A stretch of 64,000 bases of DNA, taken from Streptomyces flavofungini. Lineage in GTDB: Bacteria > Actinomycetota > Actinomycetes > Streptomycetales > Streptomycetaceae. Shown in pieces: positions 25,472 to 34,744 of this stretch. The translations under genes were made by a program, and so were the position numbers. The stretch's first letter is position 1; every line of letters begins with the position of its first letter. The DNA lies in the NCBI RefSeq assembly GCF_014650815.1, contig NZ_BMVR01000004.1, positions 62,001 to 126,000 of the forward strand. Reading direction: 5' to 3'. The notes under the pieces are model-generated. The model searched no databases. It saw only the letters and a list, made by a program, of their open reading frames with translations, and was not told the origin of the DNA.

Positions 25472-25564
25472 GCGGGCCAGCCTCGCACGCCCGGGTGCAC
25501 CCACCCCCACCTCGCCCATTAGAGTTGCGGTGAACCCGACGTCCTTGGCCACGGAAACCGCCGC

Positions 25565-26626
25565 ATGCCCCCAGCCCCCACCCCACCGACCGTGAACGGC
25601 GACTGGCTCATACGCGCACGCGACGGCAGGCTCGCCGTCTACGCCTGTGAGAGCGACGCCGTGGTCTGCCGCACCCAGCGCCGCCCGGGCGAGCCCTGGA
25701 CCGCGCCCCGCCCCGTCGGCGGCGACCAGCGCGTCCACCCCGTCCTCGCCGTCGCCCAGGGCATCGACACCTACGCCCACCTGGTGTCCTGGCGCCCCAC
25801 CGTCTCCGGCGAGTCCGGACTCGTCCACTCCACGCACTTCCAGCCACACCTCACCGCCCTCGACTGGAACCCGCTCGGCCACCCGAACAAGAAGGGCCAG
25901 AGCACCGGCGCCCCCGCCGTCACCGTCGACGCCCAGGGCCGCGCCCACGTCTTCGTGCCCAACCGGGGCGGCGGCGTCAGCATGCGCGGTCAGAAGGAGA
26001 AGGGCGGCTGGGGGCCCTGGCGGGACCTCAAGGGTCACGGAGTACGCGGCGAGCTCGCCGCAGTGACGGGCGAGTCCGGCCTGGTCACGGCGTACGCGGC
26101 CACCCCGGACGGCATCCTGCGCTGGCGCCAGGCCTCCCCGGGCGCCATCCCCGCCCTGGACGAGGCGCCGCTGCCGGTCAAGGCCCGCCCCGGCACCCTG
26201 CGCGCCCTCGCCACCTCCGCCGAGCACACCACCCTGTTCTTCACCGACGAGGACGGCGAACTGCGCGCCTGGCGCGGCGACGCCGACGCCGAACCGGTCC
26301 GCCTCCTCACGGCCGCGGGACCCGGCCCGGTCTCGGCCATGCGCTGCGAACTCGACGGCCACGACTGCACGTTGCTGGCCCAGCGCGCCGAGAGCGGCCG
26401 CGTCGCCTTCGCCGCCTACCCGACCGAGCTGGAGTCGGCCGGCGCCTGGTGGGCCGAGTCGGGCCCCGCCCTGCCGGTGGACGCGCGGGTCGCCCTCGCC
26501 ACGGACGGCTCCGGCCGGGTGGTCGCGGCGACCTTCGTGCCCGGCACGGGAGCGCTGCGCCTGACCCACCGCAAGGACGAGCCGGGCCTGGCCCTGAAGG
26601 CCTGGGAGCAGGCGGCTTCCGCGTAA
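25565..26626 (+). CDS. Beta-propeller-like hypothetical protein
   Basis: 353 residues, no signal peptide. The sequence consists of repeated beta-type blades of about 50 residues (for example WLIRARDGRLAVYA, GAPAVTVDAQGRAHVFVPN, LVTAYAATPDGILRWRQ, TTLFFTDEDGELRAWRG, VALATDGSGRVVAATF). This resembles the PLL/fucolectin-type or tachylectin-like propellers found in Streptomyces. Without a signal peptide it is presumably cytoplasmic. The ligand is unknown. Divergent from the NYN-like gene, with a 93-base intergenic region. Confidence 0.7.
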   Translation: MPPAPTPPTVNGDWLIRARDGRLAVYACESDAVVCRTQRRPGEPWTAPRPVGGDQRVHPVLAVAQGIDTYAHLVSWRPTVSGESGLVHSTHFQPHLTALDWNPLGHPNKKGQSTGAPAVTVDAQGRAHVFVPNRGGGVSMRGQKEKGGWGPWRDLKGHGVRGELAAVTGESGLVTAYAATPDGILRWRQASPGAIPALDEAPLPVKARPGTLRALATSAEHTTLFFTDEDGELRAWRGDADAEPVRLLTAAGPGPVSAMRCELDGHDCTLLAQRAESGRVAFAAYPTELESAGAWWAESGPALPVDARVALATDGSGRVVAATFVPGTGALRLTHRKDEPGLALKAWEQAASA

Positions 26627-26630
26627 GGAC

Positions 26631-26689
26631 CATGACATGACGGCGTAGGGGCCGTGACATGACGGCGCCGGGCCCATGACATGACGGTG
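26631..26689. repeat. 22-bp tandem repeat, about three copies
   Basis: The core CATGACATGACGGCG (variants CGTGACATGACGGCG and CATGACATGACGGTG) starts at 26631, 26653 and 26675, an exact 22-base period. It lies just after the propeller gene stop and runs into the terminator stem shared with fadB. Confidence 0.8.
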
Positions 26690-26719
26690 CCCGGCACGCC
26701 AGTCGGCGTACCGGGCACC
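26686..26719. terminator. Bidirectional terminator, propeller gene / fadB
   Basis: GGTGCCCGGCACGCC - AGTC - GGCGTACCGGGCACC pairs over 15 positions with one mismatch. It lies between two convergent genes. Confidence 0.85.
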
Positions 26720-26733
26720 TCGGTTCAGCTCCG

Positions 26734-28866
26734 CTAGGCGGGGACGCTCGCGAGCCCCTGCGCCAGGAACCGCTTGCCGTTCACCCGCTCGCTGACACCC
26801 TCACGGTCCAGGTACGGCGTGACGCCGCCCAGGTGGAAGGGCCAGCCCGCGCCGGTGATCAGGCACAGGTCGATGTCCTGCGCCTCGGCGACGACACCCT
26901 CGTCGAGCATGAGCCCGATCTCCTGGGCGACGGCGTCGAGCACGCGGGCCCGCACCTGCTCCTCGGCCAGGACGGAGTCGCCCTGCTTCAGGAGCGCGGC
27001 CACCTCCGGGTCCAGCTCCGGCTTGCCGCTGTCGTACACGTAGAAGCCGCGCTTGCCCGCCTCGACGACCGCCTTCAGGTTCGGCGACACCGTGAAGCGG
27101 TCCGGGAAGGCACGGTTCAGCGTCTCCGAGACGTGCAGGCCGATGGCCGGGCCGACCAGTTCGAGCAGGACCAGGGGCGACATCGGCAGGCCGAGCGGCT
27201 CGACGGCCTTCTCGGCGACCGGCACCGGGGTGCCCTCGTCGATGACGTTCTGGATCTCGCCCATGAAGCGGGTGAGGATGCGGTTCACGACGAACGCCGG
27301 GGCGTCCTTCACCAGGACCGCGGTCTTCTTCAGCTTCTTGGCGACACCGAAGGCCGTGGCCAGCGAGGCGTCGTCGGTCTGCTCGCCGCGCACGATCTCC
27401 AGGAGCGGCAGGATCGCGACCGGGTTGAAGAAGTGGAAGCCGACGACCCGCTCGGGGTGCTTCAGCTTCGACGCCATCTCCGTCACCGACAGCGACGAGG
27501 TGTTGGTCGCGAGGATCGCGTGCGCCGGAGCGACCGCCTCCACCTCGGCGAACACCTGCTGCTTGACGCCGATCTCCTCGAAGACGGCCTCGATGATGAA
27601 GTCCGCGTCGGAGAAGCCCTCGGCCTTGTCCAGGACACCGGTGACCAGGGCCTTCAGGCGGTTGGCCTTGTCCTGGTTGACGCGCCCCTTGAGGAGGAGC
27701 TTGTCGATCTCCCCGTGGACGTACGAGACGCCCTTGTCCACGCGCTCCTGGTCGATGTCGGTCAGGACGACCGGCACCTCCAGACGGCGCAGGAACAGCA
27801 GGGCGAGCTGCGAGGCCATCAGGCCCGCGCCCACGACACCGACCTTGGTGACCGGCCGCGCCAGGTTCTTGTCCGGGGCGCCCGCCGGGCGCTTGCCGCG
27901 CTTCTGGACGAGGTTGAACGCGTAGATGCCGCTGCGCAGTTCACCGCCCATGATGAGGTCCGCGAGCGCCTTGTCCTCGGCGTCGAAGCCCTTCTGGGCG
28001 TCGCCGTCCTTGGCGGCGGCGACGATCTCCAGGGCGCGGTACGCGGCCGGGGCGGCGCCGTGCACCTTGGAGTCGGCGATGGCGCGGCCACGGGCGACAG
28101 CGGCGTCCCAGCCCTCGCCGCGGTCGATCTCGGGCCGCTCCACCTTGACGGTGCCGTTGAGGACGGAAGCCGTCCAGATCAGCGACTGCTCCAGGAAGTC
28201 CGCGCCCTCGAACAGCGCGTCCGCGATGCCGAGTTCGAAGACCTGCTTGCCCTTGAGCTGCTTGTTCTGGTTCAGCGAGTTCTCGATGATGACCGAAACC
28301 GCTCGGTCCGCGCCGATCAGATTCGGCAGCAGCGTGCAGCCGCCCCAGCCCGGGACGAGGCCGAGGAAGACCTCGGGCAGCGAGAACGCGGGCAGCGCCT
28401 TGGAGACGGTGCGGTACGAGCAGTGCAGTCCGACCTCGACGCCACCGCCCATGGCGGCACCGTTGTAGTACGCGAACGTCGGCACGGCCAGGCCCGAGAG
28501 CCGCTTGAAGACGTCGTGGCCGCCCTTGCCGATGGCCAGCGCGTCCTCGTGCCGCTGCAGGATCTCGACGCCCTTGAGGTCGGCGCCGACGGCGAAGATG
28601 AACGGCTTGCCGGTGATGCCGACACCGACGACGGTGCCCTCGGCCGCCTCCTTCTCGACCTGGTCGATCGCGGCGTTCAGGTTCGCCAGCGAGCCCGGGC
28701 CGAAGGTGGTCGGCTTGGTGTGGTCGAAGCCGTTGTCGAGGGTGATGAGGGCGAACCGGCCCGCACCGGCGGGCAGATCGAGGTGACGTACGTGAGCCTG
28801 CGTCACGACCTCGTCCGGGAACAGCTCGGCCGCACCCTTCAACAGCTCAGTGGTGGTGGTGCTCAC
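26734..28866 (-). CDS. fadB: Fatty-acid oxidation multifunctional enzyme (enoyl-CoA hydratase / 3-hydroxyacyl-CoA dehydrogenase)
   Basis: 710 residues. The start is the GTG at 28866, whose last bases overlap the fadA stop (GTGA). The N-terminal crotonase domain has the oxyanion and catalytic-Glu segments (GAAMGGGVEVGLHCSYR and FSLPEVFLGLVPGWGG). The NAD-binding dehydrogenase domain begins VGVVGAGLMASQLALLF, with the catalytic-region HFFNPV and the C-terminal dehydrogenase repeats. It converts trans-2-enoyl-CoA through L-3-hydroxyacyl-CoA to 3-ketoacyl-CoA for FadA to cleave. The order fadA-fadB in one operon is the usual Streptomyces beta-oxidation pair. Confidence 0.93.
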   Translation of the reverse strand: MSTTTTELLKGAAELFPDEVVTQAHVRHLDLPAGAGRFALITLDNGFDHTKPTTFGPGSLANLNAAIDQVEKEAAEGTVVGVGITGKPFIFAVGADLKGVEILQRHEDALAIGKGGHDVFKRLSGLAVPTFAYYNGAAMGGGVEVGLHCSYRTVSKALPAFSLPEVFLGLVPGWGGCTLLPNLIGADRAVSVIIENSLNQNKQLKGKQVFELGIADALFEGADFLEQSLIWTASVLNGTVKVERPEIDRGEGWDAAVARGRAIADSKVHGAAPAAYRALEIVAAAKDGDAQKGFDAEDKALADLIMGGELRSGIYAFNLVQKRGKRPAGAPDKNLARPVTKVGVVGAGLMASQLALLFLRRLEVPVVLTDIDQERVDKGVSYVHGEIDKLLLKGRVNQDKANRLKALVTGVLDKAEGFSDADFIIEAVFEEIGVKQQVFAEVEAVAPAHAILATNTSSLSVTEMASKLKHPERVVGFHFFNPVAILPLLEIVRGEQTDDASLATAFGVAKKLKKTAVLVKDAPAFVVNRILTRFMGEIQNVIDEGTPVPVAEKAVEPLGLPMSPLVLLELVGPAIGLHVSETLNRAFPDRFTVSPNLKAVVEAGKRGFYVYDSGKPELDPEVAALLKQGDSVLAEEQVRARVLDAVAQEIGLMLDEGVVAEAQDIDLCLITGAGWPFHLGGVTPYLDREGVSERVNGKRFLAQGLASVPA

Positions 28867-30089
28867 TTGTCGCCTCCGGCGTCCTTGTGGTGCGGGTTCT
28901 CCCAGATGACCGTCGCGCCCATGCCGAAGCCCACGCACATGGTGGTCAGGCCGTAGCGGACCTCCGGCTGCTCCTCGAACTGCCGCGCCAGCTGCGTCAT
29001 CAGGCGGACACCGGAGGAGGCCAGCGGGTGGCCGAAGGCGATGGCGCCGCCGTACTGGTTGACGCGGGCGTCGTCGTCGGCGATGCCGTAGTGCTCCAGG
29101 AAGGCGAGCACCTGCACGGCGAAGGCCTCGTTGATCTCGAAGAGGCCGATGTCGGAGATGGAGAGCCCCGCCTGGGCGAGGGCCTTCTCGGTGGCCGGGA
29201 TCGGGCCGTAGCCCATGACCTCGGGCTCGACTCCCGCGAAGGAGTACGACACGAGCCGCATCTTGACCGGAAGGCCGTTCTCCCGGGCGAAGTCCTCGGA
29301 GGCGATGATCGAGGCGGTGGCGCCGTCGTTGAGACCGGCCGCGTTGCCCGCGGTGACGCGGCCGTGCGTACGGAACGGCGTCTTGAGGCCGGACAGGTTG
29401 TCCAGCGTCGTGCCCGGCCGCATGGGCTCGTCCTGGGTGGCCAGACCCCAACCGGTCTCGCCCGCCTCTTCGTTGGTGCGGCGCACGGAGATCGGCACCA
29501 GGTCCTGCTGGATCTTGCCGTTGGCGTACGCCTTGGCGGCCTTCTCCTGCGAGCGCACGGCGTACTCGTCGGCGCGGCGCTTGGTGATGGAGGGGTAGCG
29601 GTCGTGCAGGTTCTCGGCGGTCATGCCCATGAACAGGGCGGACTCGTCGACGAGCTTCTCGCTCACGAACCGGGGGTTCGGGTCGACGCCCTCACCCATG
29701 GGGTGGCGGCCCATGTGCTCGACGCCACCGGCGATCACCGCGTCGTACGCGCCGAACGCGATCGATCCCGCGGTCGTCGTCACGGCCGTCAGGGCGCCCG
29801 CGCACATGCGGTCCACCGAGTAGCCCGGCACGGACTGCGGGAGCCCCGCGAGGATGCCCGCCGTGCGGCCGATCGTGAGCCCCTGGTCGCCGATCTGCGT
29901 GGTCGCGGCCACCGCGACCTCGTCGATCTTGGCCGGATCCAGGGCCGGGTTGCGGCGCAGCAGCTCCCGGATGGCCTTCACGATCATGTCGTCGGCGCGG
30001 GTCTCGTGGTAAATGCCCTTGGGGCCCGCCTTGCCGAACGGGGTGCGGACGCCGTCGACGAAGACGACGTCCCTGACGGTACGAGGCAC
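28863..30089 (-). CDS. fadA: Acetyl-CoA C-acyltransferase (3-ketoacyl-CoA thiolase)
   Basis: 408 residues. The thiolase active sites are intact: nucleophilic cysteine in DRMCAGA (about residue 95), NEAFAVQ, the GGAIAFGHPLASSG histidine motif and the second cysteine in TMCVGFGMG. It carries out the last step of beta-oxidation, releasing acetyl-CoA, and works with the downstream fadB product; the stop/start overlap points to coupled expression. A CTCCTCCA stretch just before 30103 gives TGGAGGAG on the coding strand, a good ribosome site. RNase D lies 202 bases upstream on the same strand. Confidence 0.93.
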   Translation of the reverse strand: MPRTVRDVVFVDGVRTPFGKAGPKGIYHETRADDMIVKAIRELLRRNPALDPAKIDEVAVAATTQIGDQGLTIGRTAGILAGLPQSVPGYSVDRMCAGALTAVTTTAGSIAFGAYDAVIAGGVEHMGRHPMGEGVDPNPRFVSEKLVDESALFMGMTAENLHDRYPSITKRRADEYAVRSQEKAAKAYANGKIQQDLVPISVRRTNEEAGETGWGLATQDEPMRPGTTLDNLSGLKTPFRTHGRVTAGNAAGLNDGATASIIASEDFARENGLPVKMRLVSYSFAGVEPEVMGYGPIPATEKALAQAGLSISDIGLFEINEAFAVQVLAFLEHYGIADDDARVNQYGGAIAFGHPLASSGVRLMTQLARQFEEQPEVRYGLTTMCVGFGMGATVIWENPHHKDAGGDK

Positions 30090-30291
30090 GATGGCTCTCC
30101 TCCAGGGTGCGGTGCGCCTGCGGCGCGCTTCCTCCGTTCATGCTACTTGCCGGTAACTACGAGGCCAAGGGTTGGTCCGGGGAGGCACACGTCACATGTG
30201 CTGCGCGGTCCGGGACCCTGCCTCCGCCCCCACCCGCCCACCCGTGCCGTTGCGCCGGGGGGCGAGGCGGGTCAGGGGCCCGAGGGTCCGG

Positions 30292-31587
30292 TTACGGGGC
30301 CGGGGTGGCGAGGGCCGTGGTGAGGGCCGGGGCCACCTGGGTGATCTGCCAGGCGCGGGCGCCATGGGCGGTGAGGGCCGTGGCGACCGTGTCGACGGTG
30401 AGGTCGGACGGGGGCTCCCAGCAGACGCGGCGGACCGTGTCGGGGGTGATGAGGTTTTCCTGGGGCATGTTGAGGCGCTCGGCGAGGCCGGAGACGGCGG
30501 CGCGGGCCGCGGCGAGGCGGGCCGCCGCGGCCGGGTCCCGGTCGGCCCAGGAGCGGGGCGGCGGCGGCCCCGCCACCGCCTGCCCGGGCTGCGGCAGCTC
30601 CGCGTCCGGCAGGGCCCGGGCACGGTCGACCCCGGCCTGCCACTGCTCCAGCTGCCGCCGCCCCATGCGGTGCCCGAATCCGGGCAGCGCGGTGAGCGCG
30701 TGCACATTCGGGGGCAGGGCGAGCGCGGCCTCCACGATCGCGCCGTCGCTGAGGACCTTGCCGGGCGAGACGTCCCGCCGCTGCGCGATCCGGTCCCGGG
30801 TCACCCACAGTTCCCGTACGACGGCCATCTGACGGCGGCGCCGCACCTTGTGCATGCCGGACGTCCGCCGCCAGGGGTCCTTGCGGGGCGGCGCGGGCGG
30901 CGCGGAGGCGATGGCGTCGAACTCCTCGCGGGCCCACTCCAGCTTCCCCTGCCGGTCGAGCTCCTTCTCGAGGGCGTCGCGGAGGTCGACCAGGAGTTCC
31001 ACGTCGAGCGCGGCGTAGCGCAGCCAGGGCTCGGGCAGCGGGCGGGTCGACCAGTCGACGGCGGAGTGGCCCTTCTCCAGGACGTACCCGAGGACGCTCT
31101 CGACCATGGCGCCGAGCCCGACCCGCGGGAATCCGGCGAGCCGCCCGGCGAGCTCCGTGTCGAAGACGGCGGACGGGACCATGCCTATTTCCCGCAGGCA
31201 CGGCAGGTCCTGGGTGGCCGCGTGCAGCACCCACTCGGTGCCGGCGAGCGCCTCGCCGAGCCTGGACAGGTCGGGGCAGGCGACAGGGTCGACGAGCGCG
31301 GTGCCCGCGCCCTCGCGGCGGAGCTGGACCAGATAGGCGCGCTGGCCGTAGCGGTACCCGGAGGCCCGCTCGGCGTCCACGGCCACCGGTCCCGTACCGG
31401 CGGCAAATGCCGCGATGACCTGCGCGAGCGTCGCGTCGTCGGCCACGACGGGCGGAATGCCGTCACGCGGTTCGAGGAGAGGGGTCGGTGTCCCTTCGAC
31501 GGAGACGCCTGTGACGCCTTCGTCCGGAGGAGCGCCTCCGGTGGTTCGCAGTGAACTGTCTGCTGCGGTCTCTTGGGCGTCGGTCAC
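30292..31587 (-). CDS. rnd: Ribonuclease D family 3'-5' exonuclease with HRDC domains
   Basis: 431 residues. The DEDD exonuclease motifs are visible: VAVDAERASGYRYGQRAYLVQL (Exo I), WVLHAATQDLPCL (Exo II) and YAALDVELLVDL (Exo III, YxxxD type). Two HRDC-type helical segments follow (VVRELWVTRDRIAQRRDVSPG and the C-terminal part). RNase D trims tRNA and other structured RNA 3' ends. The N terminus begins with a disordered stretch of about 45 residues. It lies immediately downstream of whiI but a hairpin intervenes, so it probably has its own promoter. Confidence 0.9.
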   Translation of the reverse strand: MTDAQETAADSSLRTTGGAPPDEGVTGVSVEGTPTPLLEPRDGIPPVVADDATLAQVIAAFAAGTGPVAVDAERASGYRYGQRAYLVQLRREGAGTALVDPVACPDLSRLGEALAGTEWVLHAATQDLPCLREIGMVPSAVFDTELAGRLAGFPRVGLGAMVESVLGYVLEKGHSAVDWSTRPLPEPWLRYAALDVELLVDLRDALEKELDRQGKLEWAREEFDAIASAPPAPPRKDPWRRTSGMHKVRRRRQMAVVRELWVTRDRIAQRRDVSPGKVLSDGAIVEAALALPPNVHALTALPGFGHRMGRRQLEQWQAGVDRARALPDAELPQPGQAVAGPPPPRSWADRDPAAAARLAAARAAVSGLAERLNMPQENLITPDTVRRVCWEPPSDLTVDTVATALTAHGARAWQITQVAPALTTALATPAP

Positions 31588-31615
31588 CTGTCAAGGGTAT
31601 CTGTGAACGCACGGC

Positions 31616-31645
31616 GCCCGTCGACGGAACGTTACGTCGACGGGC
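31616..31645 (-). terminator. Terminator after whiI
   Basis: GCCCGTCGACG - GAACGTTA - CGTCGACGGGC is a perfect 11-pair stem with an 8-base loop, 20 bases past the whiI stop in the reverse direction. Confidence 0.82.
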
Positions 31646-31665
31646 GGCCAGGGGGTGTAAATCGG

Positions 31666-32328
31666 TCAGTGGATGATTCCCGTGCGCAGGGCCACCGCTA
31701 CCATTCCCGCCCGGTCACCGGTGCCGAGCTTGCGGGCGATGCGGGCGAGATGGCTCTTTACGGTCAGTGCGGACAGGCCCATCGAGACGCCGATGGCCTT
31801 GTTGGACTGCCCCTCGGCCACCAGGCGGAGAACCTCCACCTCGCGGCCGGACAGTTCGCGGTAGCCGCCCGGGTGGCTCGGGGTTCCCGGCGGGCGCCGG
31901 TGCATACGGGCGGCGGCGGAGCCGATGGGGGCGGCGCCGGGACGGGTGGGCAGACCCACGTTGGTACGGGTGCCGGTGACGACGTAGCCCTTGACGCCGC
32001 CCGCGAGGGCGTTGCGCACGGCGCCGATGTCGTCGGCGGCGGAGAGCGCGAGTCCGTTGGGCCAGCCCGCGGCGCGGGTCTCGGACAGGAGGGTCAGGCC
32101 GGAGCCGTCGGGAAGGTGGACGTCGGCGACGCAGATGTCGCGGGGGTTGCCGATGCGGGGACGAGCCTCCGCGATGGACGAGGCCTCGATGACGTCACGT
32201 ACACCGAGGGCCCACAGGTGGCGGGTCACGGTGGAGCGGACGCGGGGGTCGGCCACGACGACCATGGCGGTCGGCTTGTTCGGGCGGTAGGCGACCAGGC
32301 TTGCGGGCTGCTCGAGGAGAACGGACAC
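31666..32328 (-). CDS. whiI: Sporulation response regulator WhiI
   Basis: 220 residues from a GTG with AGGAGG a few bases upstream. The N-terminal receiver-like domain has the phospho-acceptor-position aspartate (CVADVHLPDGSG) but its acidic pocket is reduced (VVVADPRVRST), as reported for atypical WhiI. The C-terminal LuxR/NarL helix-turn-helix is complete (LSGREVEVLRLVAEGQSNKAIGVSMGLSALTVKSHLARIARKLG). In Streptomyces WhiI acts with BldM, as a heterodimer, to control late aerial-hypha and sporulation genes, apparently without phosphorylation. The position next to hemE matches S. coelicolor SCO6029, and the upstream sigma-WhiG promoter fits its known dependence on WhiG. Confidence 0.9.
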   Translation of the reverse strand: MSVLLEQPASLVAYRPNKPTAMVVVADPRVRSTVTRHLWALGVRDVIEASSIAEARPRIGNPRDICVADVHLPDGSGLTLLSETRAAGWPNGLALSAADDIGAVRNALAGGVKGYVVTGTRTNVGLPTRPGAAPIGSAAARMHRRPPGTPSHPGGYRELSGREVEVLRLVAEGQSNKAIGVSMGLSALTVKSHLARIARKLGTGDRAGMVAVALRTGIIH

Positions 32329-32406
32329 CAGGCCTCCTGGGGTGGCGGGTCGGAACCGGCTCGGGGATGAAGCCGGGACGAACCGTACGTTTCAAGGTCA
32401 CAGACC

Positions 32407-32434
32407 TCTTCGGCACCAATGGCACCCGCCTTTA
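32407..32434 (-). promoter_or_regulatory. Sigma-WhiG promoter of whiI
   Basis: On the reverse strand TAAA (32434-32431), 16 bases, then GCCGAAGA (32414-32407) fits the WhiG consensus TAAA-N15/16-GCCGATAA with one mismatch. The -10 element ends 79 bases before the whiI GTG. whiI is a known WhiG target in S. coelicolor. Upstream (32440-32520) the DNA is AT-rich and holds the palindrome TGATCGATCA at 32484, a possible site for a further regulator. Confidence 0.82.
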
Positions 32435-32610
32435 GGGGATGATCACGATTTGGTGAGTAACAAATTCGGGCGATTCGGACATGTGATCGATCATCCGACG
32501 ATCAACCCCTCTCACCAGGCGTGCCGTTCCTGTCGGCCGTGCCCGACCCCCGGCCACGTCAACGCCGGGGGTCATCGCCGTGCCGCCCGAGGCACCACCG
32601 CGTCGCGCCC

Positions 32611-33270
32611 TCAGGTGGAGCGCGGCCCCCGCCGCTGCGGCAGCGACACCACCGAGCCGTCGGCCGCCGCGATCGGCGGCAGCCCCGCGATCTGGCACAG
32701 CAGGTCGCACCACGCCGCCAAGTGCGCCGCCGTGTCCGGCACCCCGGCGGCCGACTCGCGCGGCGTCCACGACGCCCGGATCTCGATCTGGGAGGCGGGC
32801 GGGCGCTCGGCGAGGCCGCCGAAGTAGTGCGAGCCCGCCCGCGTCACCGTCCCGCTCGGCTCGCCGCAGGCCAGGCCCCGGGCGCTCAGCGCCCCGGTCA
32901 GCCAGGACCAGCACACCTCCGGAAGCAGCGGGTCCGCGGCCATCTCCGGCTCCAGCTCCGCCCGCACCAGCGTCACCAGCCGGAACGTGCCCTGCCAGGC
33001 GTCGTGCCCGTCCGGGTCGTGCAGCAGCACCAGCCTGCCGTCCGCCAGGTCCTCCTCGCCGTCCACGACGGCCGCCTCCAGCGCGTATGCGTACGGAGCG
33101 AGCCGCTTCGGCGACCGGGTCTGTTCGACCTCGATCTGCGGCCGCAGCCGTGCCCCGCGCAGGGCCTCGACCGCAGCACGGAACGGCGGCGGACCCGCGT
33201 CCGCCACCACCCCCTGCGCGCCGTCCATCTCGCCCGCGTCGTCCGACCGTTGTCCTTGAGCCGCAGCCAT
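32611..33270 (-). CDS. DUF3000 family protein
   Basis: 219 residues from the ATG at 33270; no strong ribosome site is visible, and an in-frame ATG at 33228 is an alternative. The sequence ([41 protein letters not shown] ... [28 protein letters not shown]) is a conserved actinobacterial protein of unknown function, found between whiI and hemE in Streptomyces. It has no membrane segment or signal. Its role is unknown, and the linkage to whiI may be only positional. Confidence 0.82.
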   Translation of the reverse strand: MAAAQGQRSDDAGEMDGAQGVVADAGPPPFRAAVEALRGARLRPQIEVEQTRSPKRLAPYAYALEAAVVDGEEDLADGRLVLLHDPDGHDAWQGTFRLVTLVRAELEPEMAADPLLPEVCWSWLTGALSARGLACGEPSGTVTRAGSHYFGGLAERPPASQIEIRASWTPRESAAGVPDTAAHLAAWCDLLCQIAGLPPIAAADGSVVSLPQRRGPRST

Positions 33271-33375
33271 GCGGGGAAGATTAAGGGGAACGGCGCCTCC
33301 GTGCAGGGAGGCGCCCCTCTCGGGGCGCGCTTTGCTCACTCCTTGACCCTGGCTCGGGGCGGTTGCCGCCTTGCC

Positions 33376-33504
33376 GCGCTGCGCGCTTGTCCGCAAGCGC
33401 CGGACGGGCTGAATTCCTTCCGGCTGTGGCCTTTGCCCCGTCCCGCCGTGGGGGTGCTGCTCTGTCGCGCTGCGCGCTCGTCCGCAAGCGCCGGACGGGC
33501 TGAA
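33376..33504 (+). repeat. Direct pair of a GC-rich intergenic repeat upstream of hemE
   Basis: A 38-base unit occurs at 33376-33413 and 33467-33504 with one difference; its core reads CCGCAAGCGCCGGACGGGCT. GTCCGcaaGCGCCGGAC within it can form a small hairpin. I recall similar sequences as very common between Streptomyces genes. No protein-coding content is apparent in 33271-33561. Confidence 0.78.
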
Positions 33505-33561
33505 GCGGGCTCGTTGTTGACCCGGCGATCCCGAGGGTGGGGCGCGTGCGAGACTTTGGGG

Positions 33562-34626
33562 GTGAGTGTCAATGACGAGGCCACGGGCCGGCAGAACGCA
33601 GCTACGTACGACTCCGCATTTATGAAGGCGTGCAGGCGTGAGCCCGTGCCGCACACGCCGGTGTGGTTCATGCGGCAGGCAGGGCGCTCACTGCCCGAGT
33701 ACCGCAAGGTGCGCGAGGGCACGGCCATGCTGGAGTCGTGCATGATGCCGGAGCTGGTCACGGAGATCACGCTGCAGCCGGTGCGCCGGCACGGCGTGGA
33801 CGCGGCGATCTACTTCAGCGACATCGTCGTTCCCCTCAAGGCCATCGGCATCGACCTCGACATCAAGCCGGGCGTCGGGCCGGTCGTGGAGCAGCCGATC
33901 CGGTCCCGCGCCGACCTCGCGAGGCTGCGTGACCTCACGCCCGAGGACGTCTCGTACGTCACCGAGGCCATCGGGATGCTCACCCGGGAACTGGGCGAGA
34001 CGCCGCTCATCGGATTCGCCGGTGCGCCTTTCACCCTCGCGAGCTACCTCGTCGAGGGCGGACCGAGCCGTAACCACGAGCACACCAAGGCCATGATGTA
34101 CGGCGACCCGCAGCTGTGGGCCGACCTGCTCGACCGGCTCGCGGAGATCACCGGCGCCTTCCTGAAGGTGCAGATCGAGGCGGGCGCGAGCGCCGTGCAG
34201 CTCTTCGACTCCTGGGTCGGCGCGCTGGCCCCCGCCGACTACCGGCGCTCCGTGATGCCCGCGTCCACCAAGGTCTTCGACGCCGTCGCCGGGTACGGCG
34301 TGCCGCGCATCCACTTCGGCGTCGGCACCGGCGAACTCCTCGGACTGCTCGGCGAGGCCGGGGCCGACGTCGTCGGCGTCGACTGGCGCGTGCCCCTGGA
34401 CGAGGCCGCCCGGCGGGTCGGGCCCGGCAAGGCGCTCCAGGGCAACATCGACCCCGCCGTCCTCTTCTCCTCCCGCGAGGCCGTCGAGGCCAAGGCCGAC
34501 GAGGTGCTCGCCGCCGCCTCGGGCCTCGAGGGACACATCTTCAACCTCGGTCACGGCGTGCTGCCCAGCACCGACCCCGACGCTCTGACGCGGCTCGTGG
34601 AGTACGTGCACACGCGCACCGCCTGA
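33562..34626 (+). CDS. hemE: Uroporphyrinogen decarboxylase
   Basis: 354 residues from the GTG at 33562. The family signature [16 protein letters not shown] at the N terminus supplies the substrate-binding arginines, and [33 protein letters not shown] and FNLGHGVLP are all present. The enzyme removes four carboxyl groups from uroporphyrinogen III to give coproporphyrinogen III, which HemY and HemQ (encoded at 37781-40019) then process. Its upstream region carries the direct repeats described separately. It is monocistronic and convergent with the flavoprotein gene. Confidence 0.95.
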   Translation: MSVNDEATGRQNAATYDSAFMKACRREPVPHTPVWFMRQAGRSLPEYRKVREGTAMLESCMMPELVTEITLQPVRRHGVDAAIYFSDIVVPLKAIGIDLDIKPGVGPVVEQPIRSRADLARLRDLTPEDVSYVTEAIGMLTRELGETPLIGFAGAPFTLASYLVEGGPSRNHEHTKAMMYGDPQLWADLLDRLAEITGAFLKVQIEAGASAVQLFDSWVGALAPADYRRSVMPASTKVFDAVAGYGVPRIHFGVGTGELLGLLGEAGADVVGVDWRVPLDEAARRVGPGKALQGNIDPAVLFSSREAVEAKADEVLAAASGLEGHIFNLGHGVLPSTDPDALTRLVEYVHTRTA

Positions 34627-34744
34627 CGGCCGCAGCTCGTTCAGGCGGCGGTACACGCCACGGGGGCGGCTCCCTGCCCGGCGGCTCAGGACGTGCTGTC
34701 CGTGCTGTCCGCGCTGTCCATGGGACGGGGGCCGCCCCCAGGCC

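Noticed and set aside
26734..29451. A longer fadB reading with 195 extra N-terminal codons
   Set aside because: The extension overlaps fadA in another frame, and a GTG overlapping the fadA stop gives a normal FadB length.
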